64,000 nucleotides of DNA from Leuconostoc fallax KCTC 3537 (GCF_000165675.1 NZ_AEIZ01000013.1:20467-84466); one strand, 5' to 3'. Numbered from the stretch's first letter, positions 24,589 to 35,677 are shown. Numbers and translations: made by a program. The notes: generated from the letters alone by a model not told the origin.

Positions 24589-26618
24589 ATGGATCATCAC
24601 AATATGGACCATCATAACCATATGTCCATGCAAGAGCAGCAACATACACCGTCTTCGCACAATAATCATCACCATAATAGTATGGATATGGATATGGATG
24701 ACTTAACCAAACGTTTTTGGTGGTCTCTAATCTTAATGGTGCCAATTATTATTATGGCGCCATTTATGGGTCTAAGTCTCCCATTCACATGGACTTTTAC
24801 AGGGAGCATATGGCTGGTTACAGTTTTAGCTACTATTTTATTTATCGTGGGTACACCGCCTTTTTTCAAAGGCGCTAAAATGGAACTTAGTCATCGCAAA
24901 CCCGCAATGCTGAGCTTAATTAGTATGGCCTTAATTGTGACTTATTTTTATTCCATATACACCGTTATTGCTAATGAAATGTTCCATATGCATCCACATA
25001 TGATGGATTTTTTCTGGGAATTTGCCACACTAACTGTCATCATGTTATTGGGTCATCGTATTGAAATGAGTGTCACTATGCAAGCTGGTGACGCCACGTC
25101 TAAACTACAAGCATTGTTGCCACGCATCGCGCATGTTAAACACGATGATATGGTTCATGACATGCCTTTGGCCGAAATTAAGCAAGATATGATACTGCAA
25201 GTGTTAGCTGGCGAAAGCTTTCCCACAGATGGCATTGTTTTGGAAGGACATAGTCAAGTTGATGAGTCATTAATGACTGGGGAAAGTCGTTTAATTGATA
25301 AGCAAAAAGATAGCGCCGTAGTAGGTGGTACGATTAACGGCAATGGTACCTTATTAGTCAAAGTAACGTTTATCGGTGATTATTCATTCATTGGTCGCTT
25401 GCAACAGGCACTTACTACTTCCCAAGATAACAAATCTCAAATTGAAACAGTAGCTGATCGTGTGGCTTCATGGTTATTCTGGGTAGCATTAGTTGTCGCT
25501 GTGTTGGCCGTTGTGGTCTGGTTACCAATTACTGGCCTCAGCAATGCAATTAATATTGCAGTTACCATACTCGTTATTGCTTGTCCCCATGCTTTAGGCT
25601 TGGCTGTTCCCATGGTTATTGCCCGAACTAAGTCATTAGCTGCAGCACGTGGCATTTTGATTAAAAACCGCAAAGCTTTACAAAATACTGACATGCTGCG
25701 CTATGCCTTAATGGATAAAACAGGTACCCTAACAACTGGTCAATTTACGGTAACTGCAGTGACAACTTACGACTTTGATGCGCAAAGGGCATTAGCTATT
25801 ATGGCAGCTCTCGATCAACAATCAACGCATCCTCTAGCGGCATCCATCGTGGCACATGCAAAAGCAAAAAAGCACCACAACTAATCGCCCATGATGTGAA
25901 TAATATTGCTGGTATCGGTGTTAGTGGCATCATTGATCAGCAACGTTATATCCTAGCCTCATCTCGATATCTTGATGAACACCATATTGACTACTCACCA
26001 GTAGATACGACAGTTGGTAACAGCGTTTCTTACTTACTTGCTGATACAAAAGTTATTGGTGCTGTGAGTCAAGGCGACGCCATTAAAGAATCGGCTAAGG
26101 CCTTCATTGATCATTTGAAAGCACAACATCTGATACCAGTCCTTGTAACCGGTGATAATCTCAGTAGCGCGCAAAAAGTTGCGCAAGCATTAGATATTGA
26201 TGACGTGCACGCCCTTGTTTCACCACAAGATAAAATCCAGTTGGTCACACAATATCAGCAAGATGGTCCTGTCATGATGATTGGCGATGGTATTAATGAT
26301 GCACCTGCACTAGCTCAGGCAGATTTGAGTATCGCTATTGGTGCTGGTGCAGACGTCGCACAAGCTTCTGCTGATACTGTCTTAGTTTCCGACCATTTAC
26401 CACAAATTATGAGTTTCTTAACACTTTGCCAACGCTCACATCGTAAACAAATTCAAAATCTCTGGTGGGGCGCTGGTTACAATATCTTTGCTATTCCACT
26501 AGCTGCTGGTGTTCTCGCACCAATTGGTTTTTTGTTAAATCCAATGATTGGTGCTATTTTGATGTCGGCCTCAACTATCTTGGTTGCATTAAATGCCTTA
26601 AGTTTCACAGAAAAATAG
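24589..26618 (+). CDS. copB: CopB-type copper-exporting P-type ATPase (frameshifted in this record)
   Basis: A P1B ATPase of about 677 residues. The His/Met-rich N-terminus (MDHHNMDHHNHMSMQEQQ and HNNHHHNSMDMDMD) replaces CxxC domains, and helix 6 carries CPH rather than CPC, the hallmark of the CopB class. The phosphorylation loop DKTGTLT, the TGES actuator and GDGINDAPAL hinge are present. The frame breaks at an A6 run (25866-25871); one added A gives KAPQLIAHDVNNIAGIG. It exports copper and is controlled by CopY just upstream. Confidence 0.88.
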
Positions 26619-26671
26619 CATAAAATGTAAGAAGTGAGTGTATTATTTAACAACCGTTTAATCTACTATTG

Positions 26672-26677
26672 TATAAT
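26672..26677 (+). promoter_or_regulatory. -10 element of the aquaporin gene
   Basis: A perfect TATAAT about 54 bases before the ATG; no convincing -35 is seen. Confidence 0.4.
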
Positions 26678-26730
26678 GGATTGTGTTATTAAATTTGTGC
26701 TTTGCACATTCATATAAGGAGAGTTAATTC

Positions 26731-27465
26731 ATGCGTAAATATATCGCAGAGTTTATAGGAACTTTCATCTTGGTAGCAATTGGAACAGGAAGCGTTGTTT
26801 ATTCAGCCGCTACTGCACAATCTCCTATCACTATTGGATTGTCATTCGCCGTTGCATTAGCTGTTGCTATCTATGCTTTCGGCCCAATTTCAGGTGGTCA
26901 CTTTAACCCAGCCGTGTCATTATCAATGGCTATTCAAAAGCGCTTGAGTTGGATTGACTTCATCGGTTACATCTTCGCACAGTTCTTAGGTGCTATTCTT
27001 GCATCTGCTGCTATTTACGGTGGTGTTGCCCCTTACTTAAAGTCATCAACTGTGACTTCTGCACTTTCAGGTCAAAGTATGACTGTTTCACAGTTCGTTA
27101 ACTTAGCTGGTTTGGGACAAACAAACTTCTCAAATGGTCAAGAATGGTATGCATTAGCCATTGAATTTGTGATTACTTTCTTGTTCGTATTGGTTGTTTC
27201 TATCTTAACTTTGCAACGCCATACACCAGCACCAATTATCATTGGTCTTTGGCTCGGTATCTTAATTATTGTTGTTATGCCAATCACTGGTGGCTCACTT
27301 AACCCTGCTCGTGCATTAGCTCCTGCATTGTTCGTACAAGGGAAGGCATTAGCTCACATTTGGGTTTACTTGATTGCTAACTTTGCTGGTGGCGCATTGG
27401 CTGCCGTTGTAACAAAGTTCTTCTTGACAAAGGAAGAAGAAACAGAAGTACAAGCTGAAGCTTAA
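26731..27465 (+). CDS. MIP family aquaporin
   Basis: A 244-residue channel with six helices and two half-helices bearing the NPA boxes GGHFNPAVS (about 57) and GGSLNPARA (about 187). The short length and the loop after the second NPA fit a water channel rather than a long glycerol facilitator, although lactic acid bacterial MIPs may also carry small solutes such as lactic acid or glycerol. AAGGAGAG precedes the ATG. Monocistronic with a terminator. Confidence 0.85.
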   Translation: MRKYIAEFIGTFILVAIGTGSVVYSAATAQSPITIGLSFAVALAVAIYAFGPISGGHFNPAVSLSMAIQKRLSWIDFIGYIFAQFLGAILASAAIYGGVAPYLKSSTVTSALSGQSMTVSQFVNLAGLGQTNFSNGQEWYALAIEFVITFLFVLVVSILTLQRHTPAPIIIGLWLGILIIVVMPITGGSLNPARALAPALFVQGKALAHIWVYLIANFAGGALAAVVTKFFLTKEEETEVQAEA

Positions 27466-27474
27466 TCTGTTAAT

Positions 27475-27499
27475 AAAAATCGTCTATGGACGATTTTTT
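27475..27499 (+). terminator. Aquaporin terminator
   Basis: A 10-bp stem AAAAATCGTC (27475-27484) with GACGATTTTT (27489-27498), followed by more T. Confidence 0.8.
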
Positions 27500-27555
27500 T
27501 GTTGCTCTAAATCAGTGATTTGTCATGATCAATCATCGTGCATTTATTTTAATAT

Positions 27556-27587
27556 AAAAAAGAGGACGCATATGCATCCTCTTTTTT
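27556..27587. terminator. Terminator after the 27612-27974 gene
   Basis: An 11-bp stem AAAAAAGAGGA (27556-27566) with TCCTCTTTTTT (27577-27587); the loop also contains the palindrome GCATATGC. Confidence 0.8.
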
Positions 27588-27611
27588 ACTCGAACTGTTT
27601 ATTTTAATCAA

Positions 27612-27974
27612 TTAATACGGTATTTTATAGCGGTCATCTAGTTCATACGTTAGTTTTTTAGAGACCATGTATAGTTCTTCTATATATTCCTGTGCCAAAG
27701 CATTTACAATTTTAACGATATACAAGTCCTTAATATCAGCAAATAGAGGGTCTACTTTAGCAAAAGATTTCCTAAAGTCATCTATTGAATATTCACTCAC
27801 ATCTTCAGTATTAACTAGTAAATTAGTTGAACTCAGTATCTTACTAAAAGTTTCCCAAGTGCCTCCCATATCACCTAAAGCTAAAGCCAAAGATACTGGG
27901 CGCCTAAAAGAGTCCCCTAGTTGGTCTGCCATCTCACTGACCGCCTGAGATAGTAACCTTACATCTTCTATCAT
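27612..27974 (-). CDS. Hypothetical 120-residue helical protein
   Basis: I do not recognise this protein. It has no signal or membrane segment and reads as mostly helical (MIEDVRLLSQAVSEMADQLG, FRKSFAKVDPLFADIKDLY, ALAQEYIEELYMVSKKLTYEL). AGGGGGAAC precedes the ATG. It is on the same strand as the two XRE-membrane regulators and is followed by its own terminator. Confidence 0.6.
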   Translation of the reverse strand: MIEDVRLLSQAVSEMADQLGDSFRRPVSLALALGDMGGTWETFSKILSSTNLLVNTEDVSEYSIDDFRKSFAKVDPLFADIKDLYIVKIVNALAQEYIEELYMVSKKLTYELDDRYKIPY

Positions 27975-28024
27975 TGTTCCCCCTAATAATATTATTCTAA
28001 TTGCTTAATAATTATACAACATCA

Positions 28025-28774
28025 TCAATGCCTAGTTATAATGCGCTTTCTCTGTAACATGCCATTATGAATCATTTGTTTATAATCGTTTTGATAATAC
28101 AATAAATACTTTTTAATTTGTGCTTTTTTACGACCAGATATCTTGTCTTCCGAACTCAAAAAATGACCTTCTTGATCTACGATAACTTTAGCACTAAAGG
28201 TTATATCAGAGTCATTACTTTCCGATAGAATCACTTCAAAAGTGTCCCGTCCATGAACATCAACGGTTAACTTTCCTTTTTTAACAATAACATCAATCTT
28301 TTGCTCAGATAATGGAAAACCAATGAACCCCGCTGGTAAAATATAAGTCCAATACTTTGTCCCATTTTGATATAATTCATAGGCATTACCGCCTGAAGCA
28401 GGATTCGTATCTAATTTCCAACCATTGGATTGGAGATTCGCACGATAGATCGTTTCATCATGCTTTAACTTCTGATTATACCCAATATACGATACAACAA
28501 TTATACTTAATATAACGAATGCAATTTTATATAATTTAAAATGTTTCGCTTTTTTACTTGTTTCCCTGACCATTATACTATCCTCTCTCAATAACTTATC
28601 AAGAGATATTTCAAAAAGATCACTAATAGCTACAATAGTCTCTAAGTCTGGATAATTGCGTCCAACTTCCCAACTTGAAACAGTGGAGCGTGATACATTT
28701 AAAAAATGAGCTAACTGTTCTTGGGTCCAAGATTTATATAAACGCTGTTCTTTAATTCTATCACCAATGTTCAA
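28025..28774 (-). CDS. Membrane-anchored XRE regulator A
   Basis: A protein of about 249 residues with an N-terminal XRE helix-turn-helix (IGDRIKEQRLYKSWTQEQLAH, SRSTVSSWEVGRNYPD), one membrane helix (IAFVILSIIVVSYIGY, about 85-100) and an extracytoplasmic domain. The start chosen is TTG at 28774 because GAGGT lies seven bases upstream and it gives the standard MNIGDRIKEQR opening; an ATG at 28792 is also in frame. It resembles the next gene in architecture. The design suggests sensing outside and DNA binding inside. Confidence 0.75.
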   Translation of the reverse strand: MNIGDRIKEQRLYKSWTQEQLAHFLNVSRSTVSSWEVGRNYPDLETIVAISDLFEISLDKLLREDSIMVRETSKKAKHFKLYKIAFVILSIIVVSYIGYNQKLKHDETIYRANLQSNGWKLDTNPASGGNAYELYQNGTKYWTYILPAGFIGFPLSEQKIDVIVKKGKLTVDVHGRDTFEVILSESNDSDITFSAKVIVDQEGHFLSSEDKISGRKKAQIKKYLLYYQNDYKQMIHNGMLQRKRIITRH

Positions 28775-28853
28775 CTGAAATACCTCTACCATCTATTATG
28801 AAGACAATTATCTAGTAAAACGAGCTATCAATTATACCATGGCTATAAAATCG

Positions 28854-28870
28854 TGATACGTAGCGTATCA
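28854..28870. promoter_or_regulatory. Operator-like palindrome before XRE regulator A
   Basis: TGATACG (28854-28860) TAG CGTATCA (28864-28870) overlaps the -35 position relative to a TATAAT on the minus strand (28833-28838), so it could mediate autoregulation. Confidence 0.5.
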
Positions 28871-28934
28871 TGTCTCCAAAAATCATGTCAAATCAACGAA
28901 CTAATAGTCATTTAAAGCATATATCTTATCTTTA

Positions 28935-29717
28935 TCATTCAACTACCATTTCTTGGATCGCCTGGGAAAAATGTACGGTATTTTTTAGTGTTTGTTTTAA
29001 TGCTTCTTCTGATGAGGTATTTACACTCAGATTATCATGTTTTTTAGAATAAGTGAGTTGATTAATCGCTGCAACATTACTTTTCGACACCGTATTGACC
29101 GCTTCTCCCGGCACAATTCTAGCTATTTTAACGTAACTCCCCTTGTGATATGCCATAACATATGGTTCCTTTAATCCTGGATTCAAACCGGTTGTCACTG
29201 TTAATTTCGACCATGATGTACCCATCTCATTATCAGAAAACCATCGTGTCCAATAACCTCTATTGATACGATTACGAGGATTAATAACATCATCATTTGG
29301 TAACTTCGTATAGCCGACTTGGTACTGCAAAAACGGATTAAAGCGATCAATTTGACTAATACCATTATGATAGCCTATCGCTAGTGTTATAGCCCAAATG
29401 GCTACTAAGCTTAATATGACACCCAAGAAAAGCGATATTCGCTTATATTTATGCTTTAATAAAATATCTGTGTCAATAGTGGTTGCAATGTTAACTTCTT
29501 TGTTGTCTGCCATAGTTGGTTTCTCTCCAAAAATAATTTGTTCGAAAGATACGTTGAATAAAAGACTTAAACTCCGCAAAACTTCTAAACTAGGATAGTT
29601 CTTTCCTGTCTCCCAAGTAGAAACTGTTTGACGGCTAACATGAATACTCTCTGCTAGCTCTTGTTGTGTTAGCCCCTTTTCTAGTCGCATACGTTTAATA
29701 TCTTGTTCAAAGCCCAT
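28935..29717 (-). CDS. Membrane-anchored XRE regulator B
   Basis: A 260-residue relative of regulator A with XRE helix-turn-helix (IKRMRLEKGLTQQELAESIH, SRQTVSTWETGKNYPSLE), one membrane helix (ISLFLGVILSLVAIWAITLAI, about 95-115) and an extracytoplasmic part. AGGGTGGAAAGAT precedes its ATG. The two genes look like an old tandem duplication, with diverged outer domains. Confidence 0.75.
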   Translation of the reverse strand: MGFEQDIKRMRLEKGLTQQELAESIHVSRQTVSTWETGKNYPSLEVLRSLSLLFNVSFEQIIFGEKPTMADNKEVNIATTIDTDILLKHKYKRISLFLGVILSLVAIWAITLAIGYHNGISQIDRFNPFLQYQVGYTKLPNDDVINPRNRINRGYWTRWFSDNEMGTSWSKLTVTTGLNPGLKEPYVMAYHKGSYVKIARIVPGEAVNTVSKSNVAAINQLTYSKKHDNLSVNTSSEEALKQTLKNTVHFSQAIQEMVVE

Positions 29718-30034
29718 ATCTTTCCACCCTACTTTATCTGAAGTCCCTCATCCATACTAGCAATCAGTAATAGCGTTTGTCACGCAAATAAAACTAGCGT
29801 ATTTTTCATTATGGTGTTGCTTTCTTGATAGTAAGCGCATTATCTAATGACGTTTTGTGTTTTTACACTACATCGTGATGATTTATCATGATTAATCAAT
29901 AATCAATACATGCGCAATCTTAATTGCTCAAAAAAAGTGGTGAATGTCATTCACCACTTCACCATTAGGCTATTAGTTTTATATTACTGTCTTTTAAACT
30001 CGTACATATAAATAAAAACACCACATTATTTACT
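29718..30034. other. Gene-free stretch between regulator B and rluA
   Basis: It holds the presumed minus-strand promoter region of regulator B, with a GCGT-GACA-AACGC inverted repeat near 29776-29788, and the rluA terminator at 29930-29959. I see no RNA gene or frame worth calling. Confidence 0.5.
29930..29959 (-). terminator. rluA terminator
   Basis: An 11-bp stem AAGTGGTGAAT (29935-29945) with ATTCACCACTT (29949-29959); on the minus strand it is followed by T7. Confidence 0.8.
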
Positions 30035-30948
30035 TCATAATTTCAGTTGATTAGGAAAGTCTTTAGGTAAAGTCCCCGTTACAAAATGAGTTTGCCGGCT
30101 AAATGGCATAATCATACCAATGCTCATAGCGTGTAATAACATCCGAGGATAGACATTTTCGTCACCATATAAGCTATCCCCAACAATTGGATGTCCATGG
30201 AACGCGAGATGAACTCGAATTTGATGCATACGACCTGTATCTAGTTTCAACCGCAATAGTGTATTTTGATAAACGGCGTGCACACGATACCAGTTCGTAA
30301 TCGCTGGTTGCGCTGCCAGCCCATTGACAGCCCGTTTACGCTCATCTCTTTCATCTATACCAATTGGTTCATTCATCATACCTGATCGAGCTGGTACACT
30401 TCCCGTCACCCAAGCTAAATATGTTCGTTGAATTTTTTGTCGGCTAATAAGCGGTTCATAATAGGTACAACAACTGGATTTTTCGCCACGATAACTAGCC
30501 CGGATGTTTCACGATCCAAACGATGAATCATATAAGGTCTAGCTACCGTACCCGCGCTTGTTGTTTGCTGCACTTTAAAATATCCTGCAAGATAATGCAA
30601 TAATGTATCTTGTTCAGTAGGTGAATGCGGATGCATCTTCATTCCAGCAGGTTTATCCACAATGACTAAATCATCATTCTCAAAAATAATGGGCACGGTA
30701 CATGCTGTATTGGGCTGATACTGTGAATCTGATGTTCGAAAAAAGTCCGCCAAAAAATCAATTTTCAAGTCGTCGTCCTGCTTTAATAAGTAATTAGTTG
30801 GAACATACTGGCCGTTAACTTGATAAGTCCGATGAATACGTAAAGCACCCCGAATGCGTTGTGGTAGATACCATGCTTCCCACAATTCTTTAATTGTTTT
30901 ACCGGCTTCCACCGCATCGATTTTAAAGTGATATGTCCACATTGTCAT
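30035..30948 (-). CDS. RluA family pseudouridine synthase (frameshifted in this record)
   Basis: An RNA pseudouridine synthase of about 304 residues. It has an S4-like N-terminus (IRGALRIHRTYQVNGQYV), the cofactor-free active-site motif HRLDRETSG with the catalytic Asp, and a C-terminal GRMHQIRVHLAFHGHPIVGD. The frame breaks in a T6 run (30433-30438); one added base gives DKKIQRTYLAWVTGS. Target RNA position cannot be read (RluD-like or YjbO-like). GGAG precedes the ATG at 30948. It follows prfC on the same strand after a terminator. Confidence 0.82.
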
Positions 30949-30960
30949 ACATCTCCACAT

Positions 30961-30991
30961 AAAAAAAGCCCGTAACTGATACGTGCTTTTT
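30961..30991 (-). terminator. prfC terminator
   Basis: Stem GCCCGTA (30968-30974) with TACGTGC (30980-30986), one mismatch, extended by A/T pairs; T7 on the minus strand at 30967-30961. It abuts the prfC stop codon. Confidence 0.7.
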
Positions 30992-32507
30992 ACATCTTTT
31001 CTTCTAATTCAACATCAGGATATTTATCCATAAACCAATTCATCGCAAACTTATTTTCAAAGAGGAAGACTGGATTATCAAAGCGGTCCTTTACCAATAA
31101 ATTACGTGTTGAACTCATTTTCTCATCTAATTGATTTGGATCAATCCAACGTGCTACCTTACTACCCATTGGTTCAAACTGAATCTCGGTATTATATTCG
31201 TTTTCCATTCTGAATTGGAAGACTTCAAACTGCAATTGCCCTACAGCACCAATAATATAGTCACTACCCAACCAAGACTTATACAATTGAATCGTTCCTT
31301 CTTGCACAAGCTGGTCAATCCCTTTATGATATGATTTTTGTTTCATCACATCCTTGGCAATGACCCGATTAAATAATTCAGGCGTAAAAGTAGGTAATTC
31401 AGGGAATTGAACTGCTTTTTTACCTGAGAAAATTGTATCCCCAATTTGGAAATTACCAGTATCGTAAAGGCCAATAATATCACCAGGTACGGCTGTTTGC
31501 ACGTTTTCACGTTCCTCGGCCATGAACTGTGTCACATTAGACAAGCGCATTTTTTTACCATTGCGTTGCAACGTCACATCCATGCCACGATTAAACTCAC
31601 CACTGACAATACGAACAAAAGCAATACGATCACGGTGCCTTGGATCCATGTTGGCTTGAATTTTGAAGACAAAGCCAGTAAACTGTTCATCCTCTGGCTG
31701 CACTTCACGGTCATCTACTGTCTTAGCAGCAGCCGGTGAAGGGGCATAATTCAAATATTCACGCAAAAATTCGGTAACCCCAAAGTTCACCAATGCTGAT
31801 CCGAAGAATACGGGTGTTAACTTGCCCTTCGCAATAGCTTCTTGGTCAAAGTCATTCCCCGCATCTTGCAATAATTCCACTTCGTCCATCGTCTCATCAA
31901 CAACTTCTGGATGAGGCGTTGCATTCGGAAAATCGATTAGTTCTTGGCGACGCAAATCATAAATGCCTTGTAATATATGACCTGAACCTACTGGCCAATT
32001 CATTGGATAAGCTTGAATACCCAAGGTACTCTCTAGCTCGTCAACCAAGTCCAATGGATGACGTGCATCACGATCAATCTTGTTAAAGAATGTGAAAACT
32101 GGGATACCACGCTGTGAAACAATTTCAAATAGCTTTTTTGTCTGTGGCTCAATACCCTTTGCGGCATCGACAACCATAACAACTGAATCAACTGCCATCA
32201 ATGTTCGATAAGTATCTTCAGAGAAATCTTCGTGTCCAGGTGTATCCAAAATATTAATGCGCTTACCTTCATAATCGAACTGTAAGACAGAGGAAGTTAC
32301 TGAAATACCACGCTGTTGTTCAATGGCCATCCAGTCAGAAGAAGCTAACTTGTTTGAGCCACGGCCCTTAACTGTTCCAGCTTCGCGAATCACACCACCA
32401 TGCAAAAGTAATTGTTCTGTTAATGTTGTTTTACCGGCATCAGGATGAGAAATAATCGCAAAAGTACGCCGATCTTTTAGTTGTTCTTGAAAGTTTTCCA
32501 TAATCAA
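30990..32507 (-). CDS. prfC: Peptide chain release factor 3
   Basis: A translational GTPase of about 505 residues that recycles RF1/RF2. G1 [13 protein letters not shown]2 [25 protein letters not shown]3 DTPGHEDF and G4 NKIDRD are all visible, followed by domains II and III. The TTG at 32507 has AAGGT six bases upstream; the ATG at 32501 is the alternative and changes only two residues. Confidence 0.92.
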   Translation of the reverse strand: MIMENFQEQLKDRRTFAIISHPDAGKTTLTEQLLLHGGVIREAGTVKGRGSNKLASSDWMAIEQQRGISVTSSVLQFDYEGKRINILDTPGHEDFSEDTYRTLMAVDSVVMVVDAAKGIEPQTKKLFEIVSQRGIPVFTFFNKIDRDARHPLDLVDELESTLGIQAYPMNWPVGSGHILQGIYDLRRQELIDFPNATPHPEVVDETMDEVELLQDAGNDFDQEAIAKGKLTPVFFGSALVNFGVTEFLREYLNYAPSPAAAKTVDDREVQPEDEQFTGFVFKIQANMDPRHRDRIAFVRIVSGEFNRGMDVTLQRNGKKMRLSNVTQFMAEERENVQTAVPGDIIGLYDTGNFQIGDTIFSGKKAVQFPELPTFTPELFNRVIAKDVMKQKSYHKGIDQLVQEGTIQLYKSWLGSDYIIGAVGQLQFEVFQFRMENEYNTEIQFEPMGSKVARWIDPNQLDEKMSSTRNLLVKDRFDNPVFLFENKFAMNWFMDKYPDVELEEKM

Positions 32508-32552
32508 TAGTTTACCTTAAAAACGTTGGTAACACTAGCCCTCGTGCCATAA

Positions 32553-33527
32553 TTATTCATCAACATCGACCGTCATGGCCGCTGGTTCTGGTGAGACAAC
32601 TTGATGTCCAGTTTGTTGTTGAATGGTTTCAAATAAAATACCTTCACGCAAGCCACTTTGTGAGAAGATAACCTGTTGACTTACCAGTCGTAACGATAGC
32701 TCAATCAATGGTAAAAGACCGCCAACAATGATATCTGCACGTTCTTTAGCTAATCCCGGTACTTGTTTACGCGCTTCCAACCCTTTACTGAGAATGCTGT
32801 GATAAATCTTTGTCGCGTCTTGACTACTCAAATGATAACCATGAATTGGCAAGTCGATATCTTGACCTTGCCGCCGAGATATCTTGGCAAGGGTTCGATT
32901 ACTACCGCCCAATGCAATGATGGGCAGTCGTTTAGCATCGGCTAGCCATGACACATCGTTGAATAGTTGGCGCAATGCCAATGATGCTTGAAACAATCCA
33001 GCAGCAGAGATTATGTCCTTTTCTAAGTAGGCCTCACTAATAGATACAGCGCCCACTGGTAAGCTGATGACATGGGCTGCTTGGTTCTGACGAACTAATA
33101 CTAATTCAGCTGATGCACCACCCGTATCTAGAATCAATGCATTCGGCACCTGCAACGTATTCACAATACCCACATAATCATAATAAGCTTCTTCCTCGCC
33201 TGTCAGTACCCGCAAGTCCATTTCAAGTTCTTCTTTAAAGCATGATAAGAACTCAGCCTGATTACTAGCTTGCCTTACTGCAGCTGTCGCAACTGCTACG
33301 ACCTGTGCCTTTGGGTAATCCTTTAATGTCATTTTAAAGGATTTTAAAGCTTTCATCGTTCGAGCTATTGCTTCGGGCTGTAAGATCTTATGCGTTCCCA
33401 TTTTTTTGGATAAGCGTACCATTTCTTGACGACGTGCCAAAACACGATACGAACCATCTTGATGATATTCGCTAACTGTCATTCTAACAGAGTTGGAGCC
33501 TAAATCAATTATTGCTATTATTGCCAT
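32553..33527 (-). CDS. ppx: Exopolyphosphatase, Ppx/GppA family (catalytic type)
   Basis: A 324-residue ASKHA-fold phosphatase with intact active-site loops: IIDLGSNSVRM (residues 6-16), TGEEEAYYDY and LDTGGASAEL (about 138-147). It hydrolyses polyphosphate from the chain end or pppGpp. It lacks the HD extension of its upstream paralogue. Third gene of the polyphosphate operon, about 44 bases after ppk; GAAAGGTATAAT precedes the ATG. Confidence 0.88.
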   Translation of the reverse strand: MAIIAIIDLGSNSVRMTVSEYHQDGSYRVLARRQEMVRLSKKMGTHKILQPEAIARTMKALKSFKMTLKDYPKAQVVAVATAAVRQASNQAEFLSCFKEELEMDLRVLTGEEEAYYDYVGIVNTLQVPNALILDTGGASAELVLVRQNQAAHVISLPVGAVSISEAYLEKDIISAAGLFQASLALRQLFNDVSWLADAKRLPIIALGGSNRTLAKISRRQGQDIDLPIHGYHLSSQDATKIYHSILSKGLEARKQVPGLAKERADIIVGGLLPLIELSLRLVSQQVIFSQSGLREGILFETIQQQTGHQVVSPEPAAMTVDVDE

Positions 33528-33571
33528 ATTATACCTTTCAGATGACTAAATTTATTGCGTAAATGGATTAT

Positions 33572-35677
33572 TTAGTGGTTCAAATTTGGGTATTGTTTTT
33601 GTTTTTGCTCATGGCGCACACGTTCTACCTGCACTTCGGCTTGTTGAATAAAGGCCTGTTGTGCATTAACAGTTGCAACGCCACGACGGTCTCTTTTGGC
33701 ATAAGTGCCATCCGTTTGTGCAACGCGGGTTTTGACATTATCTTCCCACATCGTATTAAAAATATTGAGTGCTTCGTCACGTAAAGTTGCCTGTTTAATG
33801 GGAAATAACAACTCTACACGGCGATCAAGATTACGCGTCATCAGATCAGCACTGGATAGATAGATTTGTGGATTACCATTATTATGAAAACCATAAATAC
33901 GACTATGTTCCAAGAATCTGCCAACAATAGAATGTACTTCGATATTTTCGCTAATACCTGGAATGCCAACTTTTAACATGTTAATACCGCGAATAATAAG
34001 ACGAATTTTAACACCAGCTTGGCTAGCACGATATAGATGACGAATCATGCGCTCATCAGACAAAGAATTAAATTTCATAAAGATTTCAGCTGGGTTACCT
34101 GCTTGCGCATTTTTAATTTCATCATCGATTTTACGATAAATATACTCACGAATACCATCTGGTGACATATGCAATTGATGGAAATATTCAAGATCTGAAT
34201 AGCCAGTCAAAATATTAAAAATGGCGGCCACGTCAGCTCCTATTTCACTATCAGATGTCAAAATTCCCATGTCCGTATAGAAATTGGCCGTGACATCATT
34301 ATAATTCCCTGTTCCCAAATGAACGTAGCGACGAATAGTATCGTCTTCACGACGTACAACCAAGGCAGCTTTGGCATGTGTTTTGAGACCACGAAGACCA
34401 TAAATCACATGAACGCCACGCTTTTCAAGTTCACGGGCCCAATGCACATTATTTTCTTCATCAAAACGCGCTTTAATCTCTACTAACACCGTCACTTGCT
34501 TGCCTTGCTCGGCAGCATAGCCCAACGCCTTAATAATAGGTGAGTTTCCTGAAACACGATACAATGTCATTTTAATCGCTAAAACCTGCGTGTCTAATGA
34601 CGCCTGTCGGATGAAATCAACAACTGACTTAAATGTATCATATGGGTGATGTAATAGATAATCATGCACATGTAGATTTTCAAATATATGTTCCGCATCT
34701 AATCCAGGATTTTCATAAGCTTGAAACGGCTTATATTCTAATTCTGGTTCATCTATTAACTTAAGCCAGCTCTTAATGAATGATAAATCAATCGGACCGT
34801 TAACATCATAAACGCGTGATTCATCAATGCTTAATGGATTCAAAATTTGTTTTCTGAGATGTTTACTAGCCCGCGAACTAAACATCACACGAATCACTTG
34901 ACCGCGTTCACGTTCTTGGAGCTTAGTTTGTACCTCTTGCAAGATATTTGGTGTATCTTCGTCATCGGCGACGTCTAACTCCATATCACGCAAAACATGA
35001 AAAACAGCCGTTTCTTTTACGATAAAGCCAGGGAATAATGAGGCAATGAAATGTTGAATAATATCTTCAACTAAAATACTTTGTCCCGCTTGCGGTAATT
35101 TAATAACACGCCCGGACGTATTAGGCACTTGTAACACGGCAAATTTTTTATCATCATTATTATCATTTTGCTGTTTTAAACGTACCGCAATATTCAATGT
35201 GTCGTTAGCCAAAAAGGGAAATGGTCGCGTGCCATCAATTGCCATCGGCGTTAGAACCGGTAATAATTCTTTTTCAAAAAAGCGTTGTGCAAAGGCAATT
35301 TGATCCGGCGCTAACGCTTCTGGCTTTACCAAAGTATACCCTGCTCGTTCCATTGCCGGTAGAATGCTACGTGCCAGCGTTTGATATTGATTTTTTACTT
35401 GTTTCCCAGCTAAGGCACTAATTTGTGTTAGTTGTTCGAGCGGTGTCATCCCCGCTGCATCTAACTTAGTATGTCCCAACTTCACTTGTTGACGCAAACT
35501 GGCAACACGTACCATGTACCACTCGTCTAGGTTACTTTGCGTAATAGCCAAAAACTTGGCACGTTCGAGCAATGGATTCTGTAAATCACGGGCTTCTTCC
35601 AAAACACGATCATTGAATTTTAGCCAGCTTACCTCACGATTAACGTAATATTGTGGATTTTTTAGTTCATTTGTCAT
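33572..35677 (-). CDS. ppk: Polyphosphate kinase 1
   Basis: A 701-residue PPK1 that polymerises the gamma phosphate of ATP into polyphosphate. Start MTNELKNPQYYVNREVSWLKFNDRVLEEA is typical; the phosphorylated His is in RGLKTHAKAALVVRRE (about 430) and the second in YVHLGTGNYND (about 455). GGAGG is ten bases upstream. The start overlaps the upstream HD-Ppx gene by four bases (ATGA), so synthesis and the putative regulator are coupled. Confidence 0.93.
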   Translation of the reverse strand: MTNELKNPQYYVNREVSWLKFNDRVLEEARDLQNPLLERAKFLAITQSNLDEWYMVRVASLRQQVKLGHTKLDAAGMTPLEQLTQISALAGKQVKNQYQTLARSILPAMERAGYTLVKPEALAPDQIAFAQRFFEKELLPVLTPMAIDGTRPFPFLANDTLNIAVRLKQQNDNNDDKKFAVLQVPNTSGRVIKLPQAGQSILVEDIIQHFIASLFPGFIVKETAVFHVLRDMELDVADDEDTPNILQEVQTKLQERERGQVIRVMFSSRASKHLRKQILNPLSIDESRVYDVNGPIDLSFIKSWLKLIDEPELEYKPFQAYENPGLDAEHIFENLHVHDYLLHHPYDTFKSVVDFIRQASLDTQVLAIKMTLYRVSGNSPIIKALGYAAEQGKQVTVLVEIKARFDEENNVHWARELEKRGVHVIYGLRGLKTHAKAALVVRREDDTIRRYVHLGTGNYNDVTANFYTDMGILTSDSEIGADVAAIFNILTGYSDLEYFHQLHMSPDGIREYIYRKIDDEIKNAQAGNPAEIFMKFNSLSDERMIRHLYRASQAGVKIRLIIRGINMLKVGIPGISENIEVHSIVGRFLEHSRIYGFHNNGNPQIYLSSADLMTRNLDRRVELLFPIKQATLRDEALNIFNTMWEDNVKTRVAQTDGTYAKRDRRGVATVNAQQAFIQQAEVQVERVRHEQKQKQYPNLNH

